A stretch of DNA of 64,000 nucleotides from Chloroflexota bacterium (GTDB taxonomy: Bacteria > Chloroflexota > Dehalococcoidia > UBA1151 > TMED-70): contig PBHA01000010.1 in the NCBI GenBank assembly GCA_002719425.1, positions 124,412 through 188,411 on the forward strand. The letters are read 5' to 3'. Made by a program: the position numbers and the translations under genes. Numbering within the stretch: position 1 is the stretch's first letter; each line of letters opens with the position of its first letter. Shown piece after piece: positions 1 through 8,150 of this stretch. The notes under the pieces were generated by a model that was not told the origin of the DNA, searched no databases, and worked only from the letters and a program-made list of their open reading frames with translations.

Positions 1-11
1 ATCCTATTACT

Positions 12-959
12 ATGGGATCCAGTCCTTTCAAATTCTTAGTAAGTGGATTAGAATGGGGTAATTTACCTGATAATTGGACACTTAGTGAGGCAACTTCTGT
101 AGCAGTAAATAGCGTTGATGAGATTATAGTATTTAACAGAGGCACAAAGCCTATAATTATTTTTGATAAAGAAGGTAACTATCTAAGATCTTGGGGAGAA
201 AATACTTTTTCTAATGCCCATGGAATCAGTGTAGACAACTCGGATAATATTTATTGTGTTGATTCCGGAGATAACACAGTCAGAAAATTTGATCCTTCAG
301 GAAACCTTATTTTTCAATTAGGTAAAGAAGGAGAAAGAGCTGAAAAAATGAGTGGACTGCCGTTTGCAGTTCCAACTCAGGTAGCGGTTGATGAATCTAC
401 AAATGATTTTTACGTCGCCGATGGATATTCAAACGCTAAAGTTCATAAGTATGATGAAAATGGTAAATATCTATTTTCTTGGGGAGAATCTGGAACAGGA
501 GAAGGGCAATTCAATATTGTTCATAATATCTCTACAGATAGTGAAGGATTAGTGTATGTTGCTGATAGAGAAAATCATAGAGTTCAAATCTTTGATCAAG
601 AAGGAAAATACATCAACCAATGGATAAATTTATCAAGAGCTGCATGTATTTATGTGGATAAAAGAGGTAAAGAAGACATATTTTATGTAGGAGAATATTT
701 TTCAGGTATTGCTTCTAACGACACAGGTACAGACCTAGGGCCAAGAATTTCAATTTTTAATAAATCTGGAAAGTTGCTTTCAAGGCTTGGAAAAGAAAGT
801 TATGGCCCAAGTGTAGGAAGGTTTTATTCACCTCATGGTATTTGTGTTGATTCAGAGGGGAATATATATGTTGCTGAAGTCTCTTATAGTGATTATGGAC
901 AATTTCTTAACCCTAAAAGAGAGCTAAGATCAATGCAAAAATTAGTAAAGACTAATTAG
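12..959 (+). CDS. NHL-repeat beta-propeller protein (possibly 5'-truncated)
   Basis: The protein is built of repeated blades of about 45-55 residues in which a Y/V-V-A/D-D stretch is followed by a phi-x-x-F/Y-D-x-x-G-K/N-Y turn, for example near residues 74-97, 132-157 and 181-204. This is the pattern of NHL propellers such as the lyase domain of peptide-amidating enzymes. I count at least five blades across 315 residues. There is no signal peptide at the chosen ATG. The reading frame is open back to the first base of the window and no ribosome site is visible, so the real start may lie upstream. The 3' end overlaps the convergent P1-peptidase gene by 8 bases. Substrate and role are unknown; NHL propellers serve as binding scaffolds or as lyases. 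Confidence 0.75.
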   Translation: MGSSPFKFLVSGLEWGNLPDNWTLSEATSVAVNSVDEIIVFNRGTKPIIIFDKEGNYLRSWGENTFSNAHGISVDNSDNIYCVDSGDNTVRKFDPSGNLIFQLGKEGERAEKMSGLPFAVPTQVAVDESTNDFYVADGYSNAKVHKYDENGKYLFSWGESGTGEGQFNIVHNISTDSEGLVYVADRENHRVQIFDQEGKYINQWINLSRAACIYVDKRGKEDIFYVGEYFSGIASNDTGTDLGPRISIFNKSGKLLSRLGKESYGPSVGRFYSPHGICVDSEGNIYVAEVSYSDYGQFLNPKRELRSMQKLVKTN

Positions 960-1860
960 ATTCAATAATTGCATTATTTATAGCTTGATAAGTAGTCTTA
1001 ATTGAAGCTCCAAATAACTGATCTATACTAAGTTTTGTATCTATTTGACTGTTAGAAAAAGCAAAAAACAAGTCCCCGTCATTAGATGTATGAGAAGGTC
1101 TAACCGACATGGCAAGACCATCATTTGCAGCCACAGCCAATCTCTTGCAATCTACCTTTGAAATTTTAGCATTCGTCATAATTGTGCCTATTGTGGTATT
1201 TTGAAATCCTCTTTTTTGAGGCTTACCATTTACCAATAAATCTAAAGAATCAAAAATTTTTCCATCTCTTTTTGGTCCTGCTATTATTTGACCGTTTTCA
1301 GGATTAACAATTGAACCTAGAGCATTTACTGCAACTAATGCACAAACAATAGTTCCGTCAGCAAAAGTATGAGAGGAAAAACCCAGACCTCCTTCCATAC
1401 TAAAATCACTCCCTAATAATTTACCTACAGTACATCCTGTCCCAACACCTACATTTCCAGTCAAAAATTCATCTTTTGCACTCTTAGCAGCTATATATCC
1501 TTCCTTAAAACCTGGTCTTACTTCTGAAGATCCAACTCCCAAATCAAAAATCACAGCTGAAGGAACCAAAGGAATTGTATTACCTCCAAATTTTATTCCT
1601 ATTTTTTGCTCTTCAAGATAACTAACTACACCTGAAGAGGCATTAAGACCAAATGCACCTCCACCTGTAAGTAAAATCCCATTAATATTTGGAGCAGAAG
1701 CTATCGGATCGAGTAAAGCTATCTCTTTTGTTCCTGGAGCACCTCCTCTAACATCTATTGATGCTACAAGAGGCATATCAGATATTATTGCTGTACAACC
1801 AGTTTTATTATCTAAATCTGTCCAATGCCCTATTTTTATTCCTTGTATGTTTGAATTCAT
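952..1860 (-). CDS. P1 family (S58, DmpA-like) peptidase
   Basis: A full-length 302-residue member of the DmpA/BapA family of self-cleaving N-terminal-nucleophile aminopeptidases. The diagnostic opening G-I-K-I-G-H-W-T-D (residues 7-15), the Gly-rich T-G-G-G-A-F-G-L segment (65-72) and N-T-T at 221-223 are present. In this family the peptide bond before the Ser/Thr of that last motif is cut to make alpha and beta chains. The Thr form seen here is common in bacterial homologues of unknown substrate, whereas characterised DmpA uses Ser. No signal peptide is seen, so it is probably cytoplasmic. It stands alone on the minus strand. Expected activity is removal of N-terminal residues from small peptides, amides or beta-peptides. 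Confidence 0.88.
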   Translation of the reverse strand: MNSNIQGIKIGHWTDLDNKTGCTAIISDMPLVASIDVRGGAPGTKEIALLDPIASAPNINGILLTGGGAFGLNASSGVVSYLEEQKIGIKFGGNTIPLVPSAVIFDLGVGSSEVRPGFKEGYIAAKSAKDEFLTGNVGVGTGCTVGKLLGSDFSMEGGLGFSSHTFADGTIVCALVAVNALGSIVNPENGQIIAGPKRDGKIFDSLDLLVNGKPQKRGFQNTTIGTIMTNAKISKVDCKRLAVAANDGLAMSVRPSHTSNDGDLFFAFSNSQIDTKLSIDQLFGASIKTTYQAINNAIIESN

Positions 1861-1945
1861 TTAAACTTAATCTAGTAAACTATAAAAAATCATGTTTTCA
1901 TTTTATAAATAAATATTACATATAGCTAATTTACTAGGAGAAATA

Positions 1946-2854
1946 ATGAAAAATAATAATTACAGCGGAGTTTATAGTATACCTGTAACACCATTCAACG
2001 AAGATTTATCAATTGATTATGTTTCTCTAAGAAAATGTATCGAATATTTTATAGAAAAAAAAACAGATGGGATTCTTCTTCCAGTAAATGTATCTGAGGC
2101 TTCTAAACTATCTGATTTGGAAAAAAATGAAATATTAGCAGAAACAATAAAAGTAACTGAAGGAAAAATACCTTTAATCGCTGGAGTAACAGGAAGCTCA
2201 ATTCATCATGTAATTGAACGCTCAAAATATGCAGAACAGTTAGGAATATCTTCTGTAATGGCAATGCCTCCAATAGGATATTCATCAGATACTGATTTTT
2301 ATAATTTTTATGAAGAGATATCAAAACAAATCAACTGTGATATTTGGGTTCAAAATAATAAAATGCCTGCAGGACCTTCCGTTCCTACAAAGACTTTAAT
2401 AAAAATAATTAATGAAATAGAAAGAGTTGATTTTCTAAAAGAAGAAAGTGCTAATTCCTCTCAAATGCACTCAATTATTAATGAAAATTGCAAACAAGGC
2501 CTAAAGTCAATTATGGGTGGTGCTGGTGGTAGATTTATTATAGATGAATACAGAAGAGGTTCAAATGGAATTATGCCATCTGGACATATGCTTGAAGCTC
2601 ATAGAATTTTATGGGATAAACTAACTGAATCTAAAGAAGGAGAAGTTAGTATAGACGCAATAGAGATTTGGAATAAAATGCTTGAAGCTTTAAACTTTGA
2701 GTTTATGTATAGCGTAAGTGCTTATAAATATTTTTTTTGGAAAAGAGGAATAATAAAAAATAATATTTCTAGAGATCCAATCAAGAAATTAGACAAATAT
2801 GATCAGATAGAAGCAGATAGAATTTTAGACAGATTAAGTCATAATTTTTTTTAA
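1946..2854 (+). CDS. DapA/NanA-family aldolase with altered active site
   Basis: A 302-residue TIM-barrel protein of the dihydrodipicolinate synthase / N-acetylneuraminate lyase superfamily. It begins with the usual G-V-Y-S-I-P-V-T-P-F motif, and the Schiff-base lysine is present as F-L-K-E-E (K165). However, the pyruvate-binding G-T-T-G-E loop is replaced by P-V-N-V-S-E (residues 46-51), and the catalytic tyrosine of the Y-N-x-P motif is replaced in W-V-Q-N-N-K-M-P (134-141). It is therefore unlikely to be true lysine-pathway DapA; it probably acts on another 2-keto acid or sugar acid. The start follows a TAGGAG ribosome site. It is followed by azlCD after 25 bases. Confidence 0.8.
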   Translation: MKNNNYSGVYSIPVTPFNEDLSIDYVSLRKCIEYFIEKKTDGILLPVNVSEASKLSDLEKNEILAETIKVTEGKIPLIAGVTGSSIHHVIERSKYAEQLGISSVMAMPPIGYSSDTDFYNFYEEISKQINCDIWVQNNKMPAGPSVPTKTLIKIINEIERVDFLKEESANSSQMHSIINENCKQGLKSIMGGAGGRFIIDEYRRGSNGIMPSGHMLEAHRILWDKLTESKEGEVSIDAIEIWNKMLEALNFEFMYSVSAYKYFFWKRGIIKNNISRDPIKKLDKYDQIEADRILDRLSHNFF

Positions 2855-2879
2855 TTCTATATGCATATTCAAATAACTT

Positions 2880-3572
2880 ATGACTAAAGCCTCAGAATTC
2901 AAGAATGGTTGCTTACAAGAACTTCCCTTACAATTAGGAGTTTTTCCTTTCGGAATAGCTTACGGAATATTAGGAATAGAAGTTGGGCTAACAAATATTC
3001 AAACATTTTTGTTATCAATAATTATTTTTGCAGGAGTTAGTCAGATTGTTTTTACACAATTATTTTATACTTTTACTCCTAACTTTTTGATTGTTGGAAC
3101 TATTGGAATAGTTAACCTAAGACATATTTTATACGGAGTGTCTCTATCAAGTTACTTAAAAAAATTATCTTTAAAATGGAGAATAATATTATCTTACCTA
3201 ATAACTGATGAAGCTTTTGCAATTTCATATAAAAGATTTTCTGAAGGAAAAAAAACTAAATATATGCATTTTCATCTATTGGGAAGTGGAATAACATTAT
3301 GGACATCTTGGCAAATTTCAACCTTAATTGGAATCTATATAGGACCCTCAATCCCAAATTCACTTAATCTAGAATATGTCATTCCTTTGTCTTTTATAGC
3401 TGTAGTGGTAGTTTCTATAAATACCAAAATTAAGCTAATTGTATTTATTATGAGTGCTTTGTTATCAATTTTATTGAAAGATTTACCCTGGAATTTATGG
3501 ATTATAACTTCTGCACTTATGAGCATAATAATTGGAGTATTAATTTCAAATTTTAGAAAGGCAATAAAATGA
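2880..3572 (+). CDS. azlC: AzlC family branched-chain amino acid exporter, large subunit
   Basis: A 230-residue polytopic membrane protein with the AzlC features: an N-terminal G-V-F-P-F-G-I-A-Y-G-I stretch (residues 20-30), then L-R-H-I-L-Y-G-V-S and a D-E-A-F-A segment, with six to seven hydrophobic helices. AzlC pairs with the small AzlD to export branched-chain amino acids such as leucine or 4-azaleucine. The next gene is azlD, overlapping by four bases (ATGA), which supports the assignment. The pair follows the DapA-like gene and may be co-transcribed with it. Confidence 0.9.
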   Translation: MTKASEFKNGCLQELPLQLGVFPFGIAYGILGIEVGLTNIQTFLLSIIIFAGVSQIVFTQLFYTFTPNFLIVGTIGIVNLRHILYGVSLSSYLKKLSLKWRIILSYLITDEAFAISYKRFSEGKKTKYMHFHLLGSGITLWTSWQISTLIGIYIGPSIPNSLNLEYVIPLSFIAVVVVSINTKIKLIVFIMSALLSILLKDLPWNLWIITSALMSIIIGVLISNFRKAIK

Positions 3573-3880
3573 TTTGGTCTGTTATATTTTTATCTGGAAT
3601 ATTAACTTTTGCCACAAGATTTTTGCCCTTATCTAAAATTATGCCTAAAAAGTTACCAAATTTTATTCAGGACGGATTACAGTATGTTTCAATAGCAGTT
3701 TTAACTCCTATAATTATCAACTCAATAATTATCAGCGACAATAATTTTATGATTTCAGAAAATAATCCTAAAATTTACTCAGCTTTAGCCGCAATTGCTG
3801 TAGCCCTTATTTCAAAATCAATTCTTTTTACTTTAATTATTGGATTATCTGTTCTATGGATTTTTGAATTTATCATATAA
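3569..3880 (+). CDS. azlD: AzlD family transporter small subunit
   Basis: A 103-residue membrane protein with four hydrophobic segments and the conserved A-T-R-F-L-P-L near residues 15-21, typical of AzlD. It overlaps azlC by four bases, so translation is probably coupled. Together they form the two-component branched-chain amino acid exporter. The length matches the family. Confidence 0.88.
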   Translation: MIWSVIFLSGILTFATRFLPLSKIMPKKLPNFIQDGLQYVSIAVLTPIIINSIIISDNNFMISENNPKIYSALAAIAVALISKSILFTLIIGLSVLWIFEFII

Positions 3881-3936
3881 ATAATTTGTTAAATCAGGAT
3901 GATTATTGTCTTAAATTTTTTTATAAATGATAAAAT

Positions 3937-3942
3937 TATACT
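3937..3942 (+). promoter_or_regulatory. Possible -10 element of tRNA-Val
   Basis: TATACT matches five of six bases of the sigma-70 -10 consensus and sits seven bases before the first base of the tRNA, where a -10 box should be. No -35 box is found at the usual spacing, so support is weak in such an AT-rich setting. Confidence 0.35.
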
Positions 3943-3949
3943 TACCTAA

Positions 3950-4026
3950 GGGCGATTAGCTCAGTTGGCTAGAGCACCTCGTTTACACCGAGGGGGTCGG
4001 GGGTTCGAGTCCCTCATCGCCCACCA
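3950..4026 (+). tRNA. tRNA-Val (anticodon TAC)
   Basis: Full cloverleaf. The acceptor stem GGGCGAT pairs with ATCGCCC, the D arm is GCTC...GAGC, the anticodon stem CCTCG/CGAGG encloses loop TTTACAC with anticodon TAC, and the T arm carries GTTCGAG. The discriminator is A and the 3' CCA is encoded. It lies alone between azlD and a membrane-protein gene. Confidence 0.97.
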
Positions 4027-4090
4027 CTTTTGCTGTTGTAATTTTCATATTCATAGTTCAATATTTAATTAAAAATGAGAAGGACTTATT

Positions 4091-4708
4091 ATGAATAATA
4101 AAATATATGGATCTATGATGATTTTTGGTCCAATAGTTGCTATGGTTAGTTGGATTGCTTTTTTCCCTGATAATACAGGACTAAATGCATCTGAAGAACT
4201 AGCAAAAATTGTTGAATCTGGTAAAAATTCAGCTGTTATTGGAGGTTACCTCGCAACTCTAGCTACAGCTTCAATGATTCTTGGAATATATTTCCTAGCT
4301 AAATCTGTCAATACAGATAAATCTATTAGCTCAAATCTAGCTGAAATTGGAGGATTATTAATATTACTTACTTTTCCAGTTTTAGTTGGTTTACAAGGAG
4401 TACATCTTGCAGCTCTTGATGCAGCGGATAAAGTTGATGCAGGTCTTGCTCAGGGAATCTTGGAAGGTACAAGAGGATTTGATGTAGCATTGAGTATTAT
4501 AATGGGAATCAGTTGGATTATTTTGGGTACTGCTTTAACAATGAAGAAAAAATTCTACACTGTGATTAGTGCTATATTTGCAATTGCTGGAGTATTTGCA
4601 ATTTTAGATGGTTTCTCTGAATTAGAAATTTTCGCAATCATAGGCTGGATGGGTGGATTTTTATCAATGGTAATAATGGGAATTCTAACTGTAATAAATA
4701 AAGAATAA
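4091..4708 (+). CDS. Hypothetical six-helix integral membrane protein
   Basis: I do not recognise a named family with certainty. The 205-residue protein has six hydrophobic helices, at about residues 5-25, 46-70, 81-107, 129-150, 154-174 and 177-201. Loops are short, and a soluble loop of roughly 20 residues follows helix 1. The overall look resembles DUF4386-type small membrane proteins, but this is a guess from topology. An AGAAGGA ribosome site precedes the ATG. The gene is monocistronic, between tRNA-Val and a convergent lipoprotein gene. Confidence 0.75.
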   Translation: MNNKIYGSMMIFGPIVAMVSWIAFFPDNTGLNASEELAKIVESGKNSAVIGGYLATLATASMILGIYFLAKSVNTDKSISSNLAEIGGLLILLTFPVLVGLQGVHLAALDAADKVDAGLAQGILEGTRGFDVALSIIMGISWIILGTALTMKKKFYTVISAIFAIAGVFAILDGFSELEIFAIIGWMGGFLSMVIMGILTVINKE

Positions 4709-4743
4709 ATTTTTTATAAAAATCACTATTTTTGATAAGTGTA

Positions 4744-5508
4744 TTATTTAGATGTGTGACTAGAAGTTAAAGATGTTGTTTCTACAGATTCTAAAATTCT
4801 ATCAAAAATCATCGCATATTCAGGCAAAAAATCAGGATTACATGTGAAAACAATCATTGTGGAATAAGATTTACTAAAGGAAAGGAAAATATGCTCTCTG
4901 TAAGCTTTTCCAAATGATCCTGAAATTTTTATAGCTTGCACTCCTTTATGTTCGATTAATTGAGTTGATTCTTCTTTAAATGTGGATACTCTTGTTGGAA
5001 TTTCTCTCGCATGAGAATAAAAATCCTCTATTGAATTTATTTCGTCTTTATACATAAACTTTTTTATCCATACATTTCCTTGTTTACCAGAAAATGAAAT
5101 CTCATAATTATTCTTTTTATTTTTTTTCCAAGTAGATGGAATATTGAATTTAATCCCTAGTTCAGAATCCTCAAAGGTTGATTGCTTAAGATTAATTTCT
5201 GTTATTTTTGAAGATGTTTGGTTCCTTTTTACTGAATTATTTGGAGTTGGAGTGGGGCGAATAAATTTAGTTTGAGGAATTACCGTTGGAGTAGGTTCTT
5301 TTTTTGGTATTATTTTAGGATTAGTTGATTTTGTTATTATCGTGGATATTGGTGAAGGTACAACCTGAACTGGTAAAATAGCTGGAGGCGTTGCTGTAAC
5401 AATAACTTGAATAACAGATTCTTTGACAATCTTTTCATCAGAACAAGAAACAAAAGAAATACAAAAAATACAAAATATTATATTTAATTTTTTTATCTCT
5501 TTTATCAA
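4744..5508 (-). CDS. Lipoprotein with Pro/Thr-rich linker and PsbP/DUF1795-like domain
   Basis: The N-terminus has a basic stretch, a hydrophobic core and a lipobox F-V-S-C with the lipid-bearing Cys22. A Pro/Thr/Ile-rich linker (about 38-95) with P-T-P-T units follows. The C-terminal globular part (about 105-245) opens with L-G-I-K-F-N-I-P-S-T-W-K, the usual first strand and turn of PsbP/MOG1-like domains, and ends with an F-D-R-I-L-E-S-V-E helix. It is probably an envelope-anchored surface protein of unknown role. The linker style recurs in the protease lipoprotein at 56319. The 284 bases between this gene and the divergent lipoprotein at 5793 are very AT-rich and show no clear feature. Confidence 0.75.
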   Translation of the reverse strand: MIKEIKKLNIIFCIFCISFVSCSDEKIVKESVIQVIVTATPPAILPVQVVPSPISTIITKSTNPKIIPKKEPTPTVIPQTKFIRPTPTPNNSVKRNQTSSKITEINLKQSTFEDSELGIKFNIPSTWKKNKKNNYEISFSGKQGNVWIKKFMYKDEINSIEDFYSHAREIPTRVSTFKEESTQLIEHKGVQAIKISGSFGKAYREHIFLSFSKSYSTMIVFTCNPDFLPEYAMIFDRILESVETTSLTSSHTSK

Positions 5509-5792
5509 CTTGTTTAGATAATAAAAGAAAAACCATTATGAACAATTAATAGCCTCGGAGTTTACTTTTCATAAGTTCAGATTTATCTATAAAATTATTT
5601 TAATCTAGAAATAAATAATTTTAATAAATAAATTAATTTTTTTTCCTCTTAGCTAAATTTTTTCATATATACCCTGAATAATTTAAAAAGAAGAATCATC
5701 TAAAGTGCGCGCTTTACTAGAGGAATATTTTTAGTTTCCCAAGTTTAAGAAAACTTATGTTTCTATTTACTTGATTGATTTATAATTTGTAT

Positions 5793-6131
5793 ATGAAAAT
5801 ATTTCTTAAAACATTATTAGCTGTCATATTTATATATGGTTGTTCTTCAGAGGAAAATAATTCCAGTATTTTAGTTTCTCTTCCAGAAACTTGTGAAGAA
5901 ATAAAAGTCTTGTATGAGGATAAATTTAGACCAAAATTAATACTTAGAGAGATAATTATGGAGACTAGTGAAAATGGAGATAATGTAGAATCTTGGAAAT
6001 ATCTGAATAACAATGCTGTTCACTGTAGATATAAAGCATTTAATAAGGAAAATAATACTGATGGTAATTGGAAAATTATTGCTCGTAGAGCGATGAACAC
6101 AATAGGATTTGTAGAAATAGAAGAAAAATAG
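5793..6131 (+). CDS. Small putative lipoprotein, unknown function
   Basis: A 112-residue protein starting M-K-I-F-L-K-T-L-L with a lipobox I-Y-G-C (Cys17), then a short soluble domain with no family I recognise. An upstream in-frame TTG at 5775 would add six residues before the signal peptide; the ATG is preferred because it gives a clean signal sequence. The stop is seven bases before the first amidohydrolase, so it may be the first gene of that unit. Confidence 0.65.
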   Translation: MKIFLKTLLAVIFIYGCSSEENNSSILVSLPETCEEIKVLYEDKFRPKLILREIIMETSENGDNVESWKYLNNNAVHCRYKAFNKENNTDGNWKIIARRAMNTIGFVEIEEK

Positions 6132-6138
6132 GTGAAAT

Positions 6139-7146
6139 ATGACCCAGAAATTAATCGATTACAGAGAACATGATAAAAACTTTTGGTACGAGGAGCTTGA
6201 AGAATGGGTTCCTAAAAGAATTTATGATTGTCATGTTCACATGCTTAACAACAACTTAATAGATGATTCTAGTGAACACAAAGGGGTTTTCCCTGATGCT
6301 GACCTAGAAGGTATTAAGGGATGGCATAATACAGTTTTTCCTAATAGAGAAGTAAATAATTTATTTCTTGGAAGGCCGGCTTTAGGGACTAGAATAAAAG
6401 AGTATAACGAGTGGTTATTTAATGAGATCAAAGGGAACCCCTTAACTAGATTACATAGACTTACTACCCCATCTGATTCATTGGATGATATTGAGAGTGA
6501 TATTAAAAATAAAGGATTTCAAGGGCTAAAAGTATATAGAATGTACTCTGTAACAGGAGATATGGCAAATTGTACTATAGAAGAATTTTTACCACATGAA
6601 CAGCTTGAGTTAGCAAATGAATTAGGTCTCTGGGTGACTTTACATATGTCTAGAGAAGATGGATGCGGTGATGAAAAAAATCTACAAGATTTAGAAGAAT
6701 TTACAACTAAGAGATATCCAAATATTAAATGGATTCTTGCTCATATTGCAAGGTCATTCACTTATAGGCCTATCATGAGGGGGATAGATACATTAAAAAA
6801 TTTACCAAATATTTGGTACGATTTATCTGCTGTAACTGATATCAGACCATATATAACTTTATTTAATAAAGAAGACCATAAGAGGATTTTTTATGGAACT
6901 GATGCTGTAGAATCTGTGTCTTTTCATGGAGCCTACTCTGCATTTGGTCATGCACACCAACAGGTATTAACTGATAATATTTCTTCATTAACTTTTTCCC
7001 ATACTACTAACAGACCAATACTATGTATTTATGAACAATTAATTGCAATGAAGCAGGCATCAATTATTTGTGAGTTAGATAGTGAAAAATTAGAGGATAT
7101 TTTTTGGAGAAATGCAGTTCGAGAATTCAAAGTTCCCTGGAAATAA
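6139..7146 (+). CDS. Amidohydrolase family protein, copy 1 of a tandem pair
   Basis: A metal-dependent TIM-barrel hydrolase of the Amidohydrolase_2 (ACMSD-like) type, 335 residues. Visible ligand motifs are Y-D-C-H-V-H (His32, His34), T-L-H-M (His169), L-A-H-I-A (His202) and Y-G-T-D (Asp255). This set coordinates one catalytic metal ion and activates water. The family includes decarboxylases and hydrolases of aromatic or lactone substrates, and I cannot name the substrate. An AGGTGA ribosome site precedes the ATG. The next gene, one base downstream, encodes a close paralogue. Confidence 0.85.
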   Translation: MTQKLIDYREHDKNFWYEELEEWVPKRIYDCHVHMLNNNLIDDSSEHKGVFPDADLEGIKGWHNTVFPNREVNNLFLGRPALGTRIKEYNEWLFNEIKGNPLTRLHRLTTPSDSLDDIESDIKNKGFQGLKVYRMYSVTGDMANCTIEEFLPHEQLELANELGLWVTLHMSREDGCGDEKNLQDLEEFTTKRYPNIKWILAHIARSFTYRPIMRGIDTLKNLPNIWYDLSAVTDIRPYITLFNKEDHKRIFYGTDAVESVSFHGAYSAFGHAHQQVLTDNISSLTFSHTTNRPILCIYEQLIAMKQASIICELDSEKLEDIFWRNAVREFKVPWK

Positions 7147-7147
7147 C

Positions 7148-8149
7148 ATGAAAAGTTTATTTAAGTATCGAGATATTGATAAAGATTTTTGGTATGAGGA
7201 GCTTGAAGAATGGGTTCCTAAGAGAATTTATGATTGCCATGTGCACCTAATTAACAATGACATAATTGACAAAAAAAGTATTCATAAAGATATTTACCCC
7301 AACGAACCTTTATCAAAAATTAGAGAATGGCATAGAAACGTTTTCCCAAATAGGGATGTGAATAGTCTAATAATAGGTAAACCACTTATTGGAACAGATA
7401 TAAATGCACATAATGAATTTATTTATCAAGAAATAAATGGAGAAACAAAAACTAGGGCGCATAGGCTTACTACCCCTAAAGATTCATTGAAAGACATCGA
7501 AAATGATATAAAAAATAAAGGTTTCCAGGGTTTGAAAGTATATAGATATTTTTCTTCTACTGGGGATCCAAATGAGTGTTCAATAGAAGATTATTTACCT
7601 CATGAACAACTTGAGTTAGCAAACGAATTAGGTATTTGGATAACTTTGCACATGGCCAAACAAGATGGATGCGGAGATAAAAGAAATCTATCTGATCTTG
7701 AAGAATTTACCACTAAAAGATACCCAAATATTAAGTGGATTCTTGCCCATGTTGCAAGATCTTTTACATATAGACCAATAGAAAAAGGTATTGATACATT
7801 AAAAAATTTACCCAATATTTGGTACGATTTATCTGCTGTAACAGATATTAGACCTTTTATAACGCTATTTAAGAATGAAGATCATAAAAGAATATTTTAT
7901 GGAACAGATGGTATTGAATCTGTATCTTTTCATGGTGCTTATAATGCTTATGGGCATGCTCACCAACAGCTAGAAACCGACAAGGTTTCATCTCTAACTT
8001 TTTTACATACTTCAAATAGACCAATACTTTGTTTGTATGAGCAATTAATTTCAATTAAGCATGCCTCAATAATTTGTGAAATTAATAAAGATCAACTAGA
8101 AGATATTTTTTGGAAAAATGCAGTCACAGAATTTAGTGTTGATTGGTAG
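7148..8149 (+). CDS. Amidohydrolase family protein, copy 2 of a tandem pair
   Basis: A paralogue of the preceding gene with the same motifs (D-C-H-V-H, T-L-H-M, L-A-H-V-A, Y-G-T-D) and nearly the same length. Blocks such as the F-W-Y-E-E-L-E-E-W-V-P-K-R-I-Y segment and the E-F-T-T-K-R-Y-P-N-I-K-W region are identical in the two copies. The ATG at 7148 is chosen because it aligns with the start of copy 1; a start at 7112 would overlap copy 1 by 35 bases. The two products may form a hetero-oligomer or split substrate range. The 3' end is one base from the convergent glmS. Confidence 0.85.
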   Translation: MKSLFKYRDIDKDFWYEELEEWVPKRIYDCHVHLINNDIIDKKSIHKDIYPNEPLSKIREWHRNVFPNRDVNSLIIGKPLIGTDINAHNEFIYQEINGETKTRAHRLTTPKDSLKDIENDIKNKGFQGLKVYRYFSSTGDPNECSIEDYLPHEQLELANELGIWITLHMAKQDGCGDKRNLSDLEEFTTKRYPNIKWILAHVARSFTYRPIEKGIDTLKNLPNIWYDLSAVTDIRPFITLFKNEDHKRIFYGTDGIESVSFHGAYNAYGHAHQQLETDKVSSLTFLHTSNRPILCLYEQLISIKHASIICEINKDQLEDIFWKNAVTEFSVDW

Positions 8150-8150
8150 A

